Below, one piece after another: positions 26,265 through 36,367 of a stretch of 64,000 nucleotides of DNA. Under the pieces are notes generated by a model. It had not been told where the DNA came from, made no database searches, and saw only the letters and a program-made list of their open reading frames with translations. Every line of letters starts with the position of its first letter. Positions within the stretch are counted from its first letter, which is position 1. The stretch comes from Paragonimus westermani (lineage: Eukaryota > Platyhelminthes > Trematoda > Plagiorchiida > Troglotrematidae): the NCBI GenBank assembly GCA_008508345.1, contig QNGE01000105.1, positions 67,218-131,217 on the forward strand, written 5' to 3'. Both the position numbers and the translations under genes were made by a program.

Positions 26265-26276
26265 TCCGCGGCGCCA
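26259..26276 (-). other. Candidate primer-binding site
   Basis: Minus strand reads ATCACA (LTR end), three bases, then TGGCGCCGCGGAATGG. Position and the leading TGG fit a tRNA-primed PBS; the tRNA was not identified. The Gag ATG (26264) lies inside it. Confidence 0.55.
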
Positions 26277-26279
26277 ATT

Positions 26280-26670
26280 TGTGATATTTAGAATTAGGGA
26301 CTTCGAATAGCCCTAGGAATCGTATGTGAATTGAAAACTCCTATGCAAGTAATAAGGAGAAGACTCGGTACTGGTAGCAGTAAGCAGTTGTTATTCATGA
26401 ATTGAGACGTCGAATTTATGGATGTGCAACGGTATTGAAGAAATCACAACCTGTCATTGGCTGATCCCGTTAGCACGCGCAACATCATAAACTATATGTT
26501 AATTGGTGGAATACGAAACAGATGAATCGGCGAATAACGGAAGACGCAACACTGAGACCGTTCGTCCAATCCTGATGTTGTATCTTTAACGCGATATTTG
26601 CATTGGCCGTTTGTTAGATATTCTGTTGTGTCGGGGTTTGAATAACAAGTGAATCGAGATTTCCACCACA
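26280..26670 (-). repeat. 5' LTR of the minus-strand Gypsy element
   Basis: 391 bp. About 300 bp (26370-26670) match the other LTR with two visible mismatches. The portion nearest the PBS (26280-26370) is much more diverged and has an insertion of about 30 bp relative to the other LTR. Confidence 0.82.
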
Positions 26671-26711
26671 GAGGGATAAATGGGTTTTCGTATAGCCATT
26701 CGGACCTTTAA

Positions 26712-27400
26712 TTGCATTGTTCAATCCCAGGTAGGAAGTTTGTGCAGATAAGCTGCCGAACATCTTTCGAAGACTTATGGTCACAGAAAGCAGTAAGGAA
26801 GGGTGCCGAATGGTATAAGTGGTCCTCTTCCTACCCTGAGGGGGTTGGTAGGAAACGGGTTGCGCTAGTCAGGAGAAGCTTGATAGTCAGCTCTAATCTT
26901 CCTACCTACGGCAGTTTTCCCGAGGCACATGAGCCAAGGGGCGCTGCCCGATTGCCGTCCACTAGCAAGATTGCATGTCTGTCTGATGAGTTAAGTCAGT
27001 TGTCGGCGACTTCTACAGAACATTCACCATTTCCCTCTAACAAACGCCGGAAGTACAATCCTGAACGTCGTGTGGTTGACCAATGAATTCCGGAGACTGA
27101 GATCATCGGAGATCAAATGAGGACAGCTCGTATTAGACGAGTTGCTACAGCTACGCTGAGGTATTTCAAAACGGAAGTCAAGGGAAGTTTTGAAAAGCGG
27201 CCTGCCTGTAGACTTCGATGTTTGCCGGATAGGCCTTCAGAAGCAGGACCCTGTGAACCTGTATAAAGACAAAGTGAACTGGGTTCAGTGCAGTCAGTTG
27301 TCCGGCTGGTACCACCGCTCTTGTGCCAAATACAAAGAATCCCAACCGGTCAACACCTGCGTGGACTGTGACATCTTGGACCAAACAACGTGACCAGCCA
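26712..27400 (+). pseudogene. Possible LINE ORF1 remnant with a PHD-like finger
   Basis: 26712-27086 is an open but unrecognised 124-codon frame, Ser/Arg-rich. 27190-27393 encodes VNWVQCSQLSGWYHRSCAKY and VNTCVDCD, resembling the second half of a PHD finger (WVQCxxCxxWYHxxC...CxxC) with one Cys lost. Lies between the Gypsy 5' LTR and the microsatellite. Confidence 0.35.
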
Positions 27401-27577
27401 GTAGGATGAGGTAAAAGAAAAGGCTCTTTCCACGCCACGCGAAAGAACCCACGGCCTTATTCATGGCCACCGACGAAATGGTTCCACGAGCTACGCTCAA
27501 TTTTTCGTTTTCCCACAGGCAGGTGAGATTCACTACGTCTACCTTCATTGGTTCCTCTGTGGATACATTAGACAGCT

Positions 27578-27781
27578 AGGTGCGTACGTATGTGAACACA
27601 TATATGTATATATACATACATGAAAATGTACATGTATGTTTTTATTTATATGCATTTACACACGTACACATACTTATGTACATATGCGTACACTTATGTG
27701 CACACACATGTATACATGTATATGTACCTGATTACATATGCACGTATGCATGTGTGCGCATATAAATGTATATATCGACAT
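27578..27781 (+). repeat. ACATAT/GTATAC-type alternating purine-pyrimidine microsatellite
   Basis: About 200 bp of imperfect ACAT, TATG and GTAC units, giving low-complexity translations rich in Tyr, Cys, His and Val. It ends where the truncated LINE copy begins. Confidence 0.85.
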
Positions 27782-28823
27782 GATCCATAGAAGTACTACA
27801 TGGCGAGCGGGCATGGAAGCGATGGAAGCCATGTTGATGCCCAATCAGCTCCACTGGCTCGGTCATGTCCGTTGGATGGGCGATGACCGCATCCCGAAGC
27901 AGATAGTGTACGGACAAATGAACGCGGGTAAGCGAAATCCCAGTGGTCAGAAGCGGAGATACCAGGATGTCGTTCAGGTAGGTCCTTCACGTTGTAATAC
28001 TGATTTTAGATCCTGGGAAGACGGCGTTGAACCGAATGGTCTACAGAAATACGATCCGGACGGGAGTCCGAGAATTCAACGAGCAGTTATTGCGCGGCTG
28101 TGAGCGGAAGAGTGCGGTGAGTAAGCGAACCATCGGTGCCACAGATCGCGATGACGTGACTATATTGCGTTGCGATGTGTGCGGCCGCGAATGCGCTGGC
28201 TGATTGGGATTAGTAGGCCATCAACCTACTCAAACTACACCTTCGGCGAGGAGACGAGTACGTTAGGCTCAGGTAGGTCATATCAGCATATCCCTTCCAC
28301 TCCTGTTAACGAATGCATTGGCCAACAGCCTGATCGTTGACAATTAATCCGCCTCTGTCTTCAGAAACTCGGGTGACTGCTATCTTCAACCTATTCATTT
28401 CTCCAGCTTTGTTGGGGTGCTATATGATGGATGGTCTGTTTGGCTTTTGTTAGTTCAATGAGAGTTTTGTTTTTCATCCCTATCTTTTCTGGGGTGCACT
28501 CACCTGCACTCCTATACTGCAATGCCTCTCGTACTACACTTCACAGATCTTTCTTCTTAGCCTAGATCTCGTCACTGCAGCCTCTCTCTGTTTAGTTTCC
28601 GAGAGATAAGAGTTTCCTTTCCTTATTAGCCAATCAACTGACTAACCAGCATTGGCCAGCTGGACAGAAAGGCCCCACTGGCACATCTGCCGGTCTTATT
28701 CCCTCGGGTTTACACTGGATATGTGGTGTGTGGGTTAAACCGCAATTGGTGCAGAGCAAGCCAATTGCAGCGATGGTTAAGCGCAGGCGTCCTTTGGCTT
28801 CGGTCACTATGACGGGCTAATCC
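27782..28823 (+). mobile_element. 5'-truncated copy of the same LINE family
   Basis: Begins abruptly inside the ORF2 C-terminus (EAMLMPNQLHWLGHVRWMGD) and continues through GQKRRYQDVV, RCDVCGRECAG, then the same 3' UTR as the full-length element. It has its own stop codons (after AVIARL and after RECAG) and a small frame disruption. It keeps TGG where the larger copy has TGA. It sits between two blocks of ACATAT-like repeat. Confidence 0.85.
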
Positions 28824-28825
28824 GA

Positions 28826-28975
28826 ATATACATATAATCAAATGTATATTCACACATTTACATACACTGATATAGATATGTGTATACACATACATTTAAA
28901 CGTATACATAAATGGGGGTATATATATACCTTTGTATATGTGCATGTGTATTTACACGTATATACATATCTCGAC
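28826..28975 (+). repeat. ACATAT-type microsatellite between the two LINE copies
   Basis: Imperfect TATACA/ACATTT units with the same composition as 27578-27781. It separates the truncated LINE from the full-length LINE. A short remnant (about 33408-33426) follows the full-length copy. Confidence 0.8.
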
Positions 28976-29589
28976 CTTTTTTGCTACCTTGGCGTGGTGG
29001 TCAGTCTTGCGTGCTGTTTTGATCCGAAGGGCTGTGCTGACTAGGACTTTGGTCCTCGCGGGTTCAGCCTTGTCAGATTTGCCGAAGGGGAGCAGCCAGA
29101 CAAAAAGCAGATGCGTATGTTTGCTGTGCGTGGTGAGTGTGTGTTGGGCGGGGTGCGTGTTTTTGCCTGGATTGTTTGTCTGATTGCTAGGATCGTGTGT
29201 ACAGTCTTACTGTTCCTCTAAGTGAGTGCTGGACTTGTTTTGATATGGCTGCCGATCCTCTCCTTGGTGGCTGGTGCTGTTGCATCTGCGCGTGCGTGAG
29301 ACAGCTGCTGCCTTGCAGTTCAGGCTTTTTAGCCAAAGGCTTCGGTTGAGGGCCCTAATCGCTCTCCTGCACGGGTCTGGGCGTCCCGGCAGTATCCGAA
29401 GCCCATACAAACAATGATAGCAGAAAATAAACCGAATACTATACTGCATCGGCCGTCGCGCAGGAAAACCGGGTCGCCCTATCTGCTGCACATGGCGGTG
29501 TGGGTAGGCGAAAATATGCTAATGCCGAACACTCACCCTCATACTTCCCCCCAATCTCGAGCCCCCGAGCAGATAATGCTCAATTATGA

Positions 29590-32454
29590 TTCAGTGCCCA
29601 GAAGACCAACTGGAGACAAGTTCTGGGACGCGAGACGCTTACGATTGGGACGTGGAACGTGCGCACACTGCTGGATAAACGCAGCGCCACAGAACGACCG
29701 GAACGACGCACCGCCCTGATCGCGATGGAACTGCGGCGGTATGGAATCGACGTAGCAGCCTTGAGTGAGACAAGGCTTGCAGACCAAGGTAAGTTGCGGG
29801 AAGCAGGCGCCGGGCACACTATCTACTGGATAGGCTACCCGACAGACGGTGTTCGGGAGCATGGTGTCTGTTTTGCAGTCGCTGATCGCATCAATGGTTT
29901 GATGATAGGCGAACCGCACGGCATCAGCCCCCGAATGCTGTCGATGCGCCTGCGACTCGGTCGAGGTAAGTGTGCTACATTTGTTAGTGTTTATGGTCCA
30001 ACTATGTGTCACACTGATGATACAAAGGACCAGTTCTATGATCAGCTGTCCGCCACAATCCGGTCTGCGCCAGTGAATGACCGACTGTTTGTTTTGGGTG
30101 ACTTGAACGCTAGAGTTGGGCGCGACTCTGTAGCTTGGCCGGGAGTCCTCGGACCCTACGGCATTGGTTCAGTCAACGCGAACGGTGATCGTCTGCTGCA
30201 CCTGTGTGCTACTCACGAGCTGGCTATCACGAACACCCGATTCCAGCTGGATGCGAGCGACATCACGACGTGGACTCATCCACGAAGCGGTCACCACCAC
30301 CTACTTGACTACGTGATTGTGCGGCAGCGCGACATTGGTGAAGTGCGCATCACGCGAGTGATGCGCGGGGCTGAATGTAGCACAGATCATAGGCTGGTCA
30401 GGACCAAATTGTTTATCCATGTACGCAAGTCCGTTTATTGTAGATCTTTTGGACAACGGCAGAAGCTGGATATCAGAAGGTTGGAGAACTTCGAGACGAA
30501 GGCTGCCTTTCAACGTGCAGTCGTCGCTCGCCTGCACAATGCTCCTGTACCCACTACCCCCGAGGGTATGTGGCAACAACTGAAGAAACAGATTATGGTA
30601 GCAGCCACCGAGACGATCGGTGTGGAGCGCAAGAAACGCCCGGATTGGTTCGATGACAACAACGTGGCTATCTCCAACTTGGTACGAGAGAAGAATGCCG
30701 CGTTCGCCACATGCACAATGGACCCTGGCAATGGAGCGAAGAAGACTAGGTTCCGGAATATCCGCCGTCAACTGGCTGAGCGTGTTCGCGGAATTAAGGA
30801 CAACTGGTGGAGGAAACAGGGCGAGCGCATGCAGGGCTTCGCAGATCGTCGGCAACACAAGGAGTTTTACGATTCGCTTAAGGCGATCTTCGGTCCGTCT
30901 ATCCAGTCTACTAAAGCACTGGTAGACGTGGACACCGGTTGTTCTTGCAGCCAGCCGGAAGACATCATGGGAATATGGCGCAAACACTTCGGCAGCCTGT
31001 TAAACCGCCCTACTACAATTGATTGGGCGACTGTTAACAGTCTGCCGCAACAGGACGTCAAATCTTCGCTTGCTCTCGCCCCCGACTTGCTGGAGTTGCA
31101 GAGGGCGATTGGTCAACTGCGCAACGGGAAGGCTGCAGGCGAGGATGGGCTGCCAGGTGAGATCCTGAAGAATGGCGGTCCGGCGTTGGAACGCGCTCTG
31201 CTCCAACTGGTTCACTCCATCTGGGAGCACGAGGTGATGCCGCAAGACTTCAAGGATGCCCTCATCGTACCCTTGTTCAAAGGGAAGGGTAGCAAGCAAT
31301 GCACCGACAGCTACCGAGGTATCAGCCTCTTGAGCTGTGCAGGCAAGGTGCTTGCCAGAATCCTCTTGAACCGACTGAATGCGTCCGTTCTGGAGATGAA
31401 TGTTCCCGAGGAGCAGTGTGGATTTCGGTCGAGTCGGAGTACAATCGACCTGGTGTTTGCTGCTCGACAGCTTCAGGAGAAGTGCCGAGAACGGAATCAG
31501 CCCTTGTATGCCCTGTTCGTGGACTTCACCAAGGCGTTCGATTCCGTGAACCGCGAGGCGCTGTGGACGGTGCTTGGTAAGTTTGGATGTCCAGGTAAGT
31601 TCGTCGATATGGTTAGATTGTTGCATGCGAGCATGAAGGCGAAGGTGAAATCGTGTGGATCGACCTCTGATGAATTCGACATCGTCACTGGCGTGAAGCA
31701 GGGTTGTGTTCCAGCCCCAGCCCTATTTAGCCTATATTTGACTGCGATGGTAACAGTTGCCTTTCAGAACTCTGAAGAGGATGGCGTTGAGGTGGAGTAC
31801 CGGACGGACGGGCGTCTGTTGAATATCCGATGTTTTGGCGCCCCGACCCGGCTACATACGTCAACGATGCGGATGCTTCTGTTCCCAGATGACAGCGCAT
31901 TGCTAGCACACAGCGAAGAAGAACTGCAACGTCTAGCTACAGCGTACGCTTCGGCAGCATCGAAGTTCGGGTTGGAAATCAACACAGGTAAGACGCTTTC
32001 GTTTATCCAGCCTTCTCCTGGTGGAGGTGCTGCTTGTGTACCTCCACCCAAAATTCGCATCGCTGGAGACACTGTGAATGGCTGTGGGGATTTGTGCTAT
32101 TTGAGTAGCAACTTGTCGACAGATTTGTCCGTGGACCGCGAACGGAGAGCGCGTGTGGCGAAGGCTAGCGATGCTTTCGGACATCTTGAAAGGCGTGTCT
32201 GGAAGAATCACAGCTTGAAGATGGTCATCAAGCTGTGTGTCTACCGCTCAGTGGTGCTGTCTATCCCGCTGTACGACAGTAAGACGTGGACACTGTATCA
32301 GCGGAACGTGAGCTATCTGGGCCGCCTCCATGTTCAGTGTCTGGGGCGCATCTTGGGTATTCGGTGGTCGGACATGATTCCGAACACTGAAGTACTTCGG
32401 CGAACGGACATGAACTGGATGGAAGCCATGTTGATGATAAACCAGCTCCGTTGA
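29590..32454 (+). CDS. LINE ORF2: endonuclease-reverse transcriptase, ends at an in-frame TGA
   Basis: Open frame after the TGA at 29587, about 954 codons. N-terminal APE domain: GTWNVRTL, ALSETRLADQG (catalytic Glu), VYGPTM, LGDLNARVG and STDHRLV. RT domain: YRGISLLSCAGKVLARILL, EEQCGFRSSRSTIDLV, FVDFTKAFDSV (catalytic Asp), VKQGCVPAP and FPDDSALL (catalytic Asp pair). FPDD has Pro where RTs have Ala, and the KQGCV motif has Pro where Leu is usual, so the copy may be inactive even without the stop. No ATG is seen before the endonuclease start; the first in-frame ATG (29725) would remove the WNVRTL strand. Translation may begin at a non-ATG codon, or an upstream frame starting ATGCTCAATTATGATTC may have been shifted. 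The frame ends where the sibling copy has TGG. Confidence 0.88.
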   Translation, partial: FSAQKTNWRQVLGRETLTIGTWNVRTLLDKRSATERPERRTALIAMELRRYGIDVAALSETRLADQGKLREAGAGHTIYWIGYPTDGVREHGVCFAVADRINGLMIGEPHGISPRMLSMRLRLGRGKCATFVSVYGPTMCHTDDTKDQFYDQLSATIRSAPVNDRLFVLGDLNARVGRDSVAWPGVLGPYGIGSVNANGDRLLHLCATHELAITNTRFQLDASDITTWTHPRSGHHHLLDYVIVRQRDIGEVRITRVMRGAECSTDHRLVRTKLFIHVRKSVYCRSFGQRQKLDIRRLENFETKAAFQRAVVARLHNAPVPTTPEGMWQQLKKQIMVAATETIGVERKKRPDWFDDNNVAISNLVREKNAAFATCTMDPGNGAKKTRFRNIRRQLAERVRGIKDNWWRKQGERMQGFADRRQHKEFYDSLKAIFGPSIQSTKALVDVDTGCSCSQPEDIMGIWRKHFGSLLNRPTTIDWATVNSLPQQDVKSSLALAPDLLELQRAIGQLRNGKAAGEDGLPGEILKNGGPALERALLQLVHSIWEHEVMPQDFKDALIVPLFKGKGSKQCTDSYRGISLLSCAGKVLARILLNRLNASVLEMNVPEEQCGFRSSRSTIDLVFAARQLQEKCRERNQPLYALFVDFTKAFDSVNREALWTVLGKFGCPGKFVDMVRLLHASMKAKVKSCGSTSDEFDIVTGVKQGCVPAPALFSLYLTAMVTVAFQNSEEDGVEVEYRTDGRLLNIRCFGAPTRLHTSTMRMLLFPDDSALLAHSEEELQRLATAYASAASKFGLEINTGKTLSFIQPSPGGGAACVPPPKIRIAGDTVNGCGDLCYLSSNLSTDLSVDRERRARVAKASDAFGHLERRVWKNHSLKMVIKLCVYRSVVLSIPLYDSKTWTLYQRNVSYLGRLHVQCLGRILGIRWSDMIPNTEVLRRTDMNWMEAMLMINQLR

Positions 32455-32823
32455 CTCGGTCACGTCCGTCGGATGGGCGATGACCGCATCTCGGAGCAGC
32501 TACTGTACGGAAAAGCGAAGGCAGGTGAGCGAAATCCCGGAGGTCAGAAGCGGAGATACCAGGATGTTGTGCATGTAAGTCTTTCACGTTGTAACATTGA
32601 TTTTAGATGCTGGGAAGATTTGGCGTTGAACCGGACGGCCTGGAGGAATACGGTACGGGCGGGCGTCCGAAGGTTCAACGAGCAATTATTGCGCGGTCGC
32701 GAGCGGAAGCGTGCGGTACGCAAAGGAACCATCGGTGCCATAGGTCGCGGTGACGTGACTATATGGCGTTGCGATGTGTGCGGCCGCGAATGCACTGGCC
32801 GTTTGGGATTAGTGGGCCACTAA
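32455..32823 (+). pseudogene. C-terminal continuation of the LINE ORF2 after the premature stop
   Basis: Same frame as the ORF before it, so one TGA codon at 32452-32454 is the only break. Encodes LGHVRRMGDDRISEQLLYG, GGQKRRYQDVV, WEDLALNRTAWR and a terminal WRCDVCGRECTGRLGLVGH. The last part looks like the first half of a zinc finger (CX2C then His) and stops at TAA 32821. RTE- and CR1-like LINEs often carry such tails. Confidence 0.85.
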
Positions 32824-33997
32824 CGTACTCCTAGTACCCCGTCGGCGAAGGGGCGGCGAGTACGTTAGGTTCAGGTAGGTCATATCAGTGTATTCATTCT
32901 ACTTCTGGTCACTGACAATTAATCCGATCTTCTTTTCAGAAACTTGAGTGTCTGTGGTCTTCTATCCATTGTTCGGCTTTGTTGGTGCATTGCATAATGA
33001 GTGATCTGTCCGGCTTTTCTTAGTTCAATGAGAATTTTGCCTTTCATCCTTATCTTCTTTGGGATGCACCAACCTGCACTCCTATGCTGCAATGCCTCTC
33101 GTACTACTTTTCACAGATCTTTCTTCCTAGCTTAGATCTCATCATTGCAGTCTCTTTGTTTAGGTTCTGAGAGATAAGAGTTTCCTTTCCTTATTAGTCA
33201 ATCAACTGACTAACCAGCATTGGTCGGCTGGACAGAAAGGCCCCACTGTCACACTTCCCGGTCTTACTCCCTCGAGTTTACACTGGACATGTGGTATGTT
33301 GGTGGAACTGCAATTGGTGCAGCGCAAGCCAATCGCAGTGATGGATAAGCGCAGGCGTCCTTTGGCTTCCGCCACTGTGAAAGGCCAATCCGAATCGGAA
33401 GCCGCCAACCATATACATATATACGCATTCCTCAACCCTCATCTGGGATAACCAGTGGTTCAATGAGAAAACTGCGCCTTAAGGTTATCCAGTGCATTAT
33501 TCGTCTCCTTATGGGTAATCGAAACCAGAACACGAGCACAAAGTGAATTGGAATTGTGCAACGGAACGTGCTGCTGCGTTGCCGACGCCGTTTCAGGTTG
33601 CGTCCACACAAGCCGTATGCATGGCTTACTGGCCCTTTGGCTCATGCTTGTTTCGGTTGTTTCTTTTTACCGGCCGTTTTGGGAACCCGTATTTGGTAAG
33701 AATGTTGCACCCCGGTGCCTCCAATTTGCCCCGGATTTCATCTTAGAACGCTACGGGTATTTGAAGTGGAAACGGCCGGCTTGTATGTTGTTCTATACGA
33801 ATTTATTTTCCACGGGGACGGAAGGAAAAAAGCGCCCGAACGCACAAAGTTTTGTGCAGTTAAATTCCGTGCCTCTTTTTCCGGAGCGAGATAAACAGTG
33901 GGAATGATTAAATGCAGCACGTCTGTAAGAAAGTAGGACAAGTTGACTTATCGCGCCAGAATATCACCAGCTTGTGTCGGCAGAGGGGGGTAGACAA

Positions 33998-36107
33998 TTT
34001 CATGGACCTACAAATGTAAACGTCTTCCAGTCCCCATTGTACCGCTTGGCAGTGGCCATTTTGGCCTGATTAAAGGAGGGTGGCGATTGTACTAAGTTGA
34101 CGTCAGAACGTGACAAGGCATTGACAACGAGGTCGGCATCACCACGTAACTGTGGGATGTCTGTGGTGGACTGGTAGGTATAGTCCAAATGTCCGATTTC
34201 ACGCGTGGAATGCCCGTCAAGTTTGGCCACTGTCAAGGACCTGTGGTCAGTTTACGCAATAAAGCGTCGGCCTTTTAAAAGATGTCGAAAGCAACGGAGG
34301 TCCAAATAAATAGCCAGCAGCTCACGTTCGAGGGTTCTGTACTTTATCGGTGCTGGCTGCAGCTTTTGAGAGAAAAAGACAAGGAGTTTCAGTGAACTAT
34401 GTACAGGTTGTCATAAGACTGCGCCAACAGCAGTGCTCGATGCATCCGTGGTGAGAAGGAGACAGATGTGTGGATTGCAACCAGTGGAATATAGTTTGGT
34501 GGTGTGAAATAAAGCTTCCCTTGTCGCTGGGAATGCTACTTTGGCTTTGGCTGGGAGTTCAGTGAACCTGTGTTTTGATTCAACTACGTCGGTCGGAGGT
34601 TTAAAATGTCTGCGCAATAGGGTATGGAAAGCCCATAATAGTTGAGTATGCTGAGGAATCGTCGAAGTTTGGCCATCTTAGTGGGAATCGAAGAAGTTGA
34701 GATATACTTAGTTTTATTTGGCAGAGCTGTGATGTCGGTTCGACTGATGTGATATCCCAGGAAATCCAGTGGGATAACTCGGGAGACGCACTTATCAATG
34801 CTGAATTTAATATCATACAGCACGAAATTACCAAAAGCTGAATGGAGGTGAGATAGTTGTTCCTCGTTCGGACAGCTAGCAACCAATACATGGCCGATGT
34901 TGAAGTATTCAAGAGGGATTCCATGTCATACTTCGTCCATGATTCGCTGAAACGTTTGAGTCGCACTACGAAACTCGAAGTGTATTCCTATGAAGTCGAA
35001 AAGTTCAAAAGCCGTTGGAATGGCTGGCTTCAGAATGTCCCCTTAGACAACCAGGGCGCATACTCGGTTTAATTTGGAGAAACTAGTAGCGTCAACGAGT
35101 CCTAAGAAAAAAATCGTGGGTATGCGGTGTAGAGAGTATGTCAGAGATCGCACGGTTGTTGAGAACGCGGTAATTACCGCATTGTCCCCAATCGCCGGGA
35201 GACTATTTTGGTGCGGTGGGCAATAGCTTTGCCCAAGAGCTGTTTGACGGAATTACGCCTAACTGAAGCATACTTTCGAACTCAACATTGACCAGTTTGA
35301 GTTTATCGGGGTGTGAACGACGTGGACGAGAAAGGACCGGAGGACCGCGTATTGTATTGCACTGTTCCACATAGTGCCTGGCCGTCTCACTAAATCAGCA
35401 CGTCTGAGTGATCGAAGGAAAATACTTCAGCAAGGCCTCGAAAGGCGGTGTTGGTGGAAGAGCAGGCCGGATGCCGACTGATGCGGCTTTCGATTGGACG
35501 CCGTTTACTGTGCAGGGGGTAGTGTAGTCAATCAGCTAACTTCTCTCAACGCCAACAAAAAAGTTAATGTGACAGGAAGTCGGCAGCGATGAGTGGCGTC
35601 GTATGTTTGCTGGGCCAGCAACAGTCGTCGTCGTCACTGGCTTGCCTGCTGGTTCGGCAGTGATACGCGGCGAGTTCGTAATGTACATGGCTGGATGCAC
35701 TTCCTAACCTTATGCCGAAAATTTTATTGTTACCAACACCACCCCGATAGACTGCGCGATTTAAATGATGCACCGCTTCCGGGTGAGTGCCTCTTCAGCT
35801 CGTTCGTCTGAGTGGGCATTATATCCATGCAGTGGCATATCTTTTCTGTCAAAAGTTTGAGACTATCATCGGTTGGTGAGGCTGAAGGGGATGATGTGGG
35901 TGCTGTTATTGTTGCGTCACACACCGGTTGTGAAGACAAAATTTCCAATAGCTTGTTCGCAAGGGTCGCCAATTGTAAAATATAACTACCAGCTGTGGAT
36001 AATGCCGGTGTTATATTAGCCATGCGTATTTCTGTCAGCTCTGGCTGTTTACTGGAGGCCTGGCTGATGCGAACCCACACACACCTTTTTATAAACAACC
36101 ACCACAT
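33998..36107 (-). mobile_element. Decayed CsRn1-like Ty3/Gypsy element
   Basis: Minus strand, in order. Gag: MANITPALSTAGSYILQLAT in the segment to 35730, then in the same frame past two stops FRHKVRKCIQPCTLR, which together with the preceding CW resembles the CHCC Gag signature (CWYH...FG...C..PC) of CsRn1-like elements from trematodes. RT: SIDKCVSRVIPLDFLGYHIS, MAKLRRFLSILNYYGLSIPY. RNase H: LLLTTDASSTAVGAVL, ERELLAIYLDLRCFRHLL, TDHRSLTVAKLDGHSTRE and GDADLVVNALSR. Stops and shifts are frequent; the protease and palm are not recoverable by eye. No LTR pair found. The integrase appears absent. Confidence 0.8.
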
Positions 36108-36367
36108 GTGCCCATACTCATCTTACGGCACACCACTTCTATCCATGTCTATCTCCTCTCTGATCGATGTTCCACTGACTCTCTCCAGTACACTCAACGA
36201 CCGTTACCCACATTCCCGCCATCCTCAGAAAGGCTGTGAAACAAGTCACCCACAAGTCAAAAACCTCCTGGATCTGCATACAACAGTTTGGTGCCCGATT
36301 TGCCTAGATGGTTCCGATCGCTGACTAGCAGGGATTTTCTATCGTTTACCGTCTTCAGATAATTGGA

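Larger units (their letters stand above)
21763..26670 (-). mobile_element. Complete but mutated Ty3/Gypsy LTR retrotransposon (Mag/K02A2.6-like)
   Basis: Read on the minus strand: 5' LTR (26670-26280), primer-binding site, Gag with paired zinc knuckles, protease, RT, RNase H, integrase, polypurine tract and 3' LTR (22121-21763). LTR ends on this strand are TGTGG...CA. Flanking 5-mers are GAGGG (26671-26675) and AAGGG (21758-21762), a candidate target-site duplication with one mismatch. Total 4908 bp. All domains appear in the order Gag-PR-RT-RH-IN, which defines Ty3/Gypsy. Many stops and some frame changes show it is dead. A 3259-bp block including its 3' part is repeated at 17250-20508. Confidence 0.88.
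28976..33395 (+). mobile_element. Nearly complete non-LTR retrotransposon (LINE) with APE endonuclease and reverse transcriptase
   Basis: One continuous plus-strand element: a 5' leader (about 28976-29589), a long open frame with endonuclease and RT (29590-32454), an in-frame continuation after one TGA (to 32823), and a 3' UTR to about 33395. The 3' end is set by comparison with a truncated sibling at 27782-28823: both share the UTR from the AGGTAGGTCATATCAG motif to GGC(C/T)AATCCGAAT or its equivalent. The 5' leader holds a stretch also present at 49.7 and 63.5 kb. The C-terminal zinc-finger-like tail and single-ORF2 layout fit RTE/CR1-like elements; I cannot settle the clade. Flanks are ACATAT-like simple sequence. 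Confidence 0.88.

Noticed and set aside
27580..27765. 61-codon frame rich in Tyr, His and Cys
   Set aside because: Low-complexity translation of the ACATAT microsatellite.
30301..31626. Minus-strand frames of 208 and 228 codons opposite the LINE ORF
   Set aside because: Shadow frames of the well-supported plus-strand endonuclease-RT; no motifs of their own.
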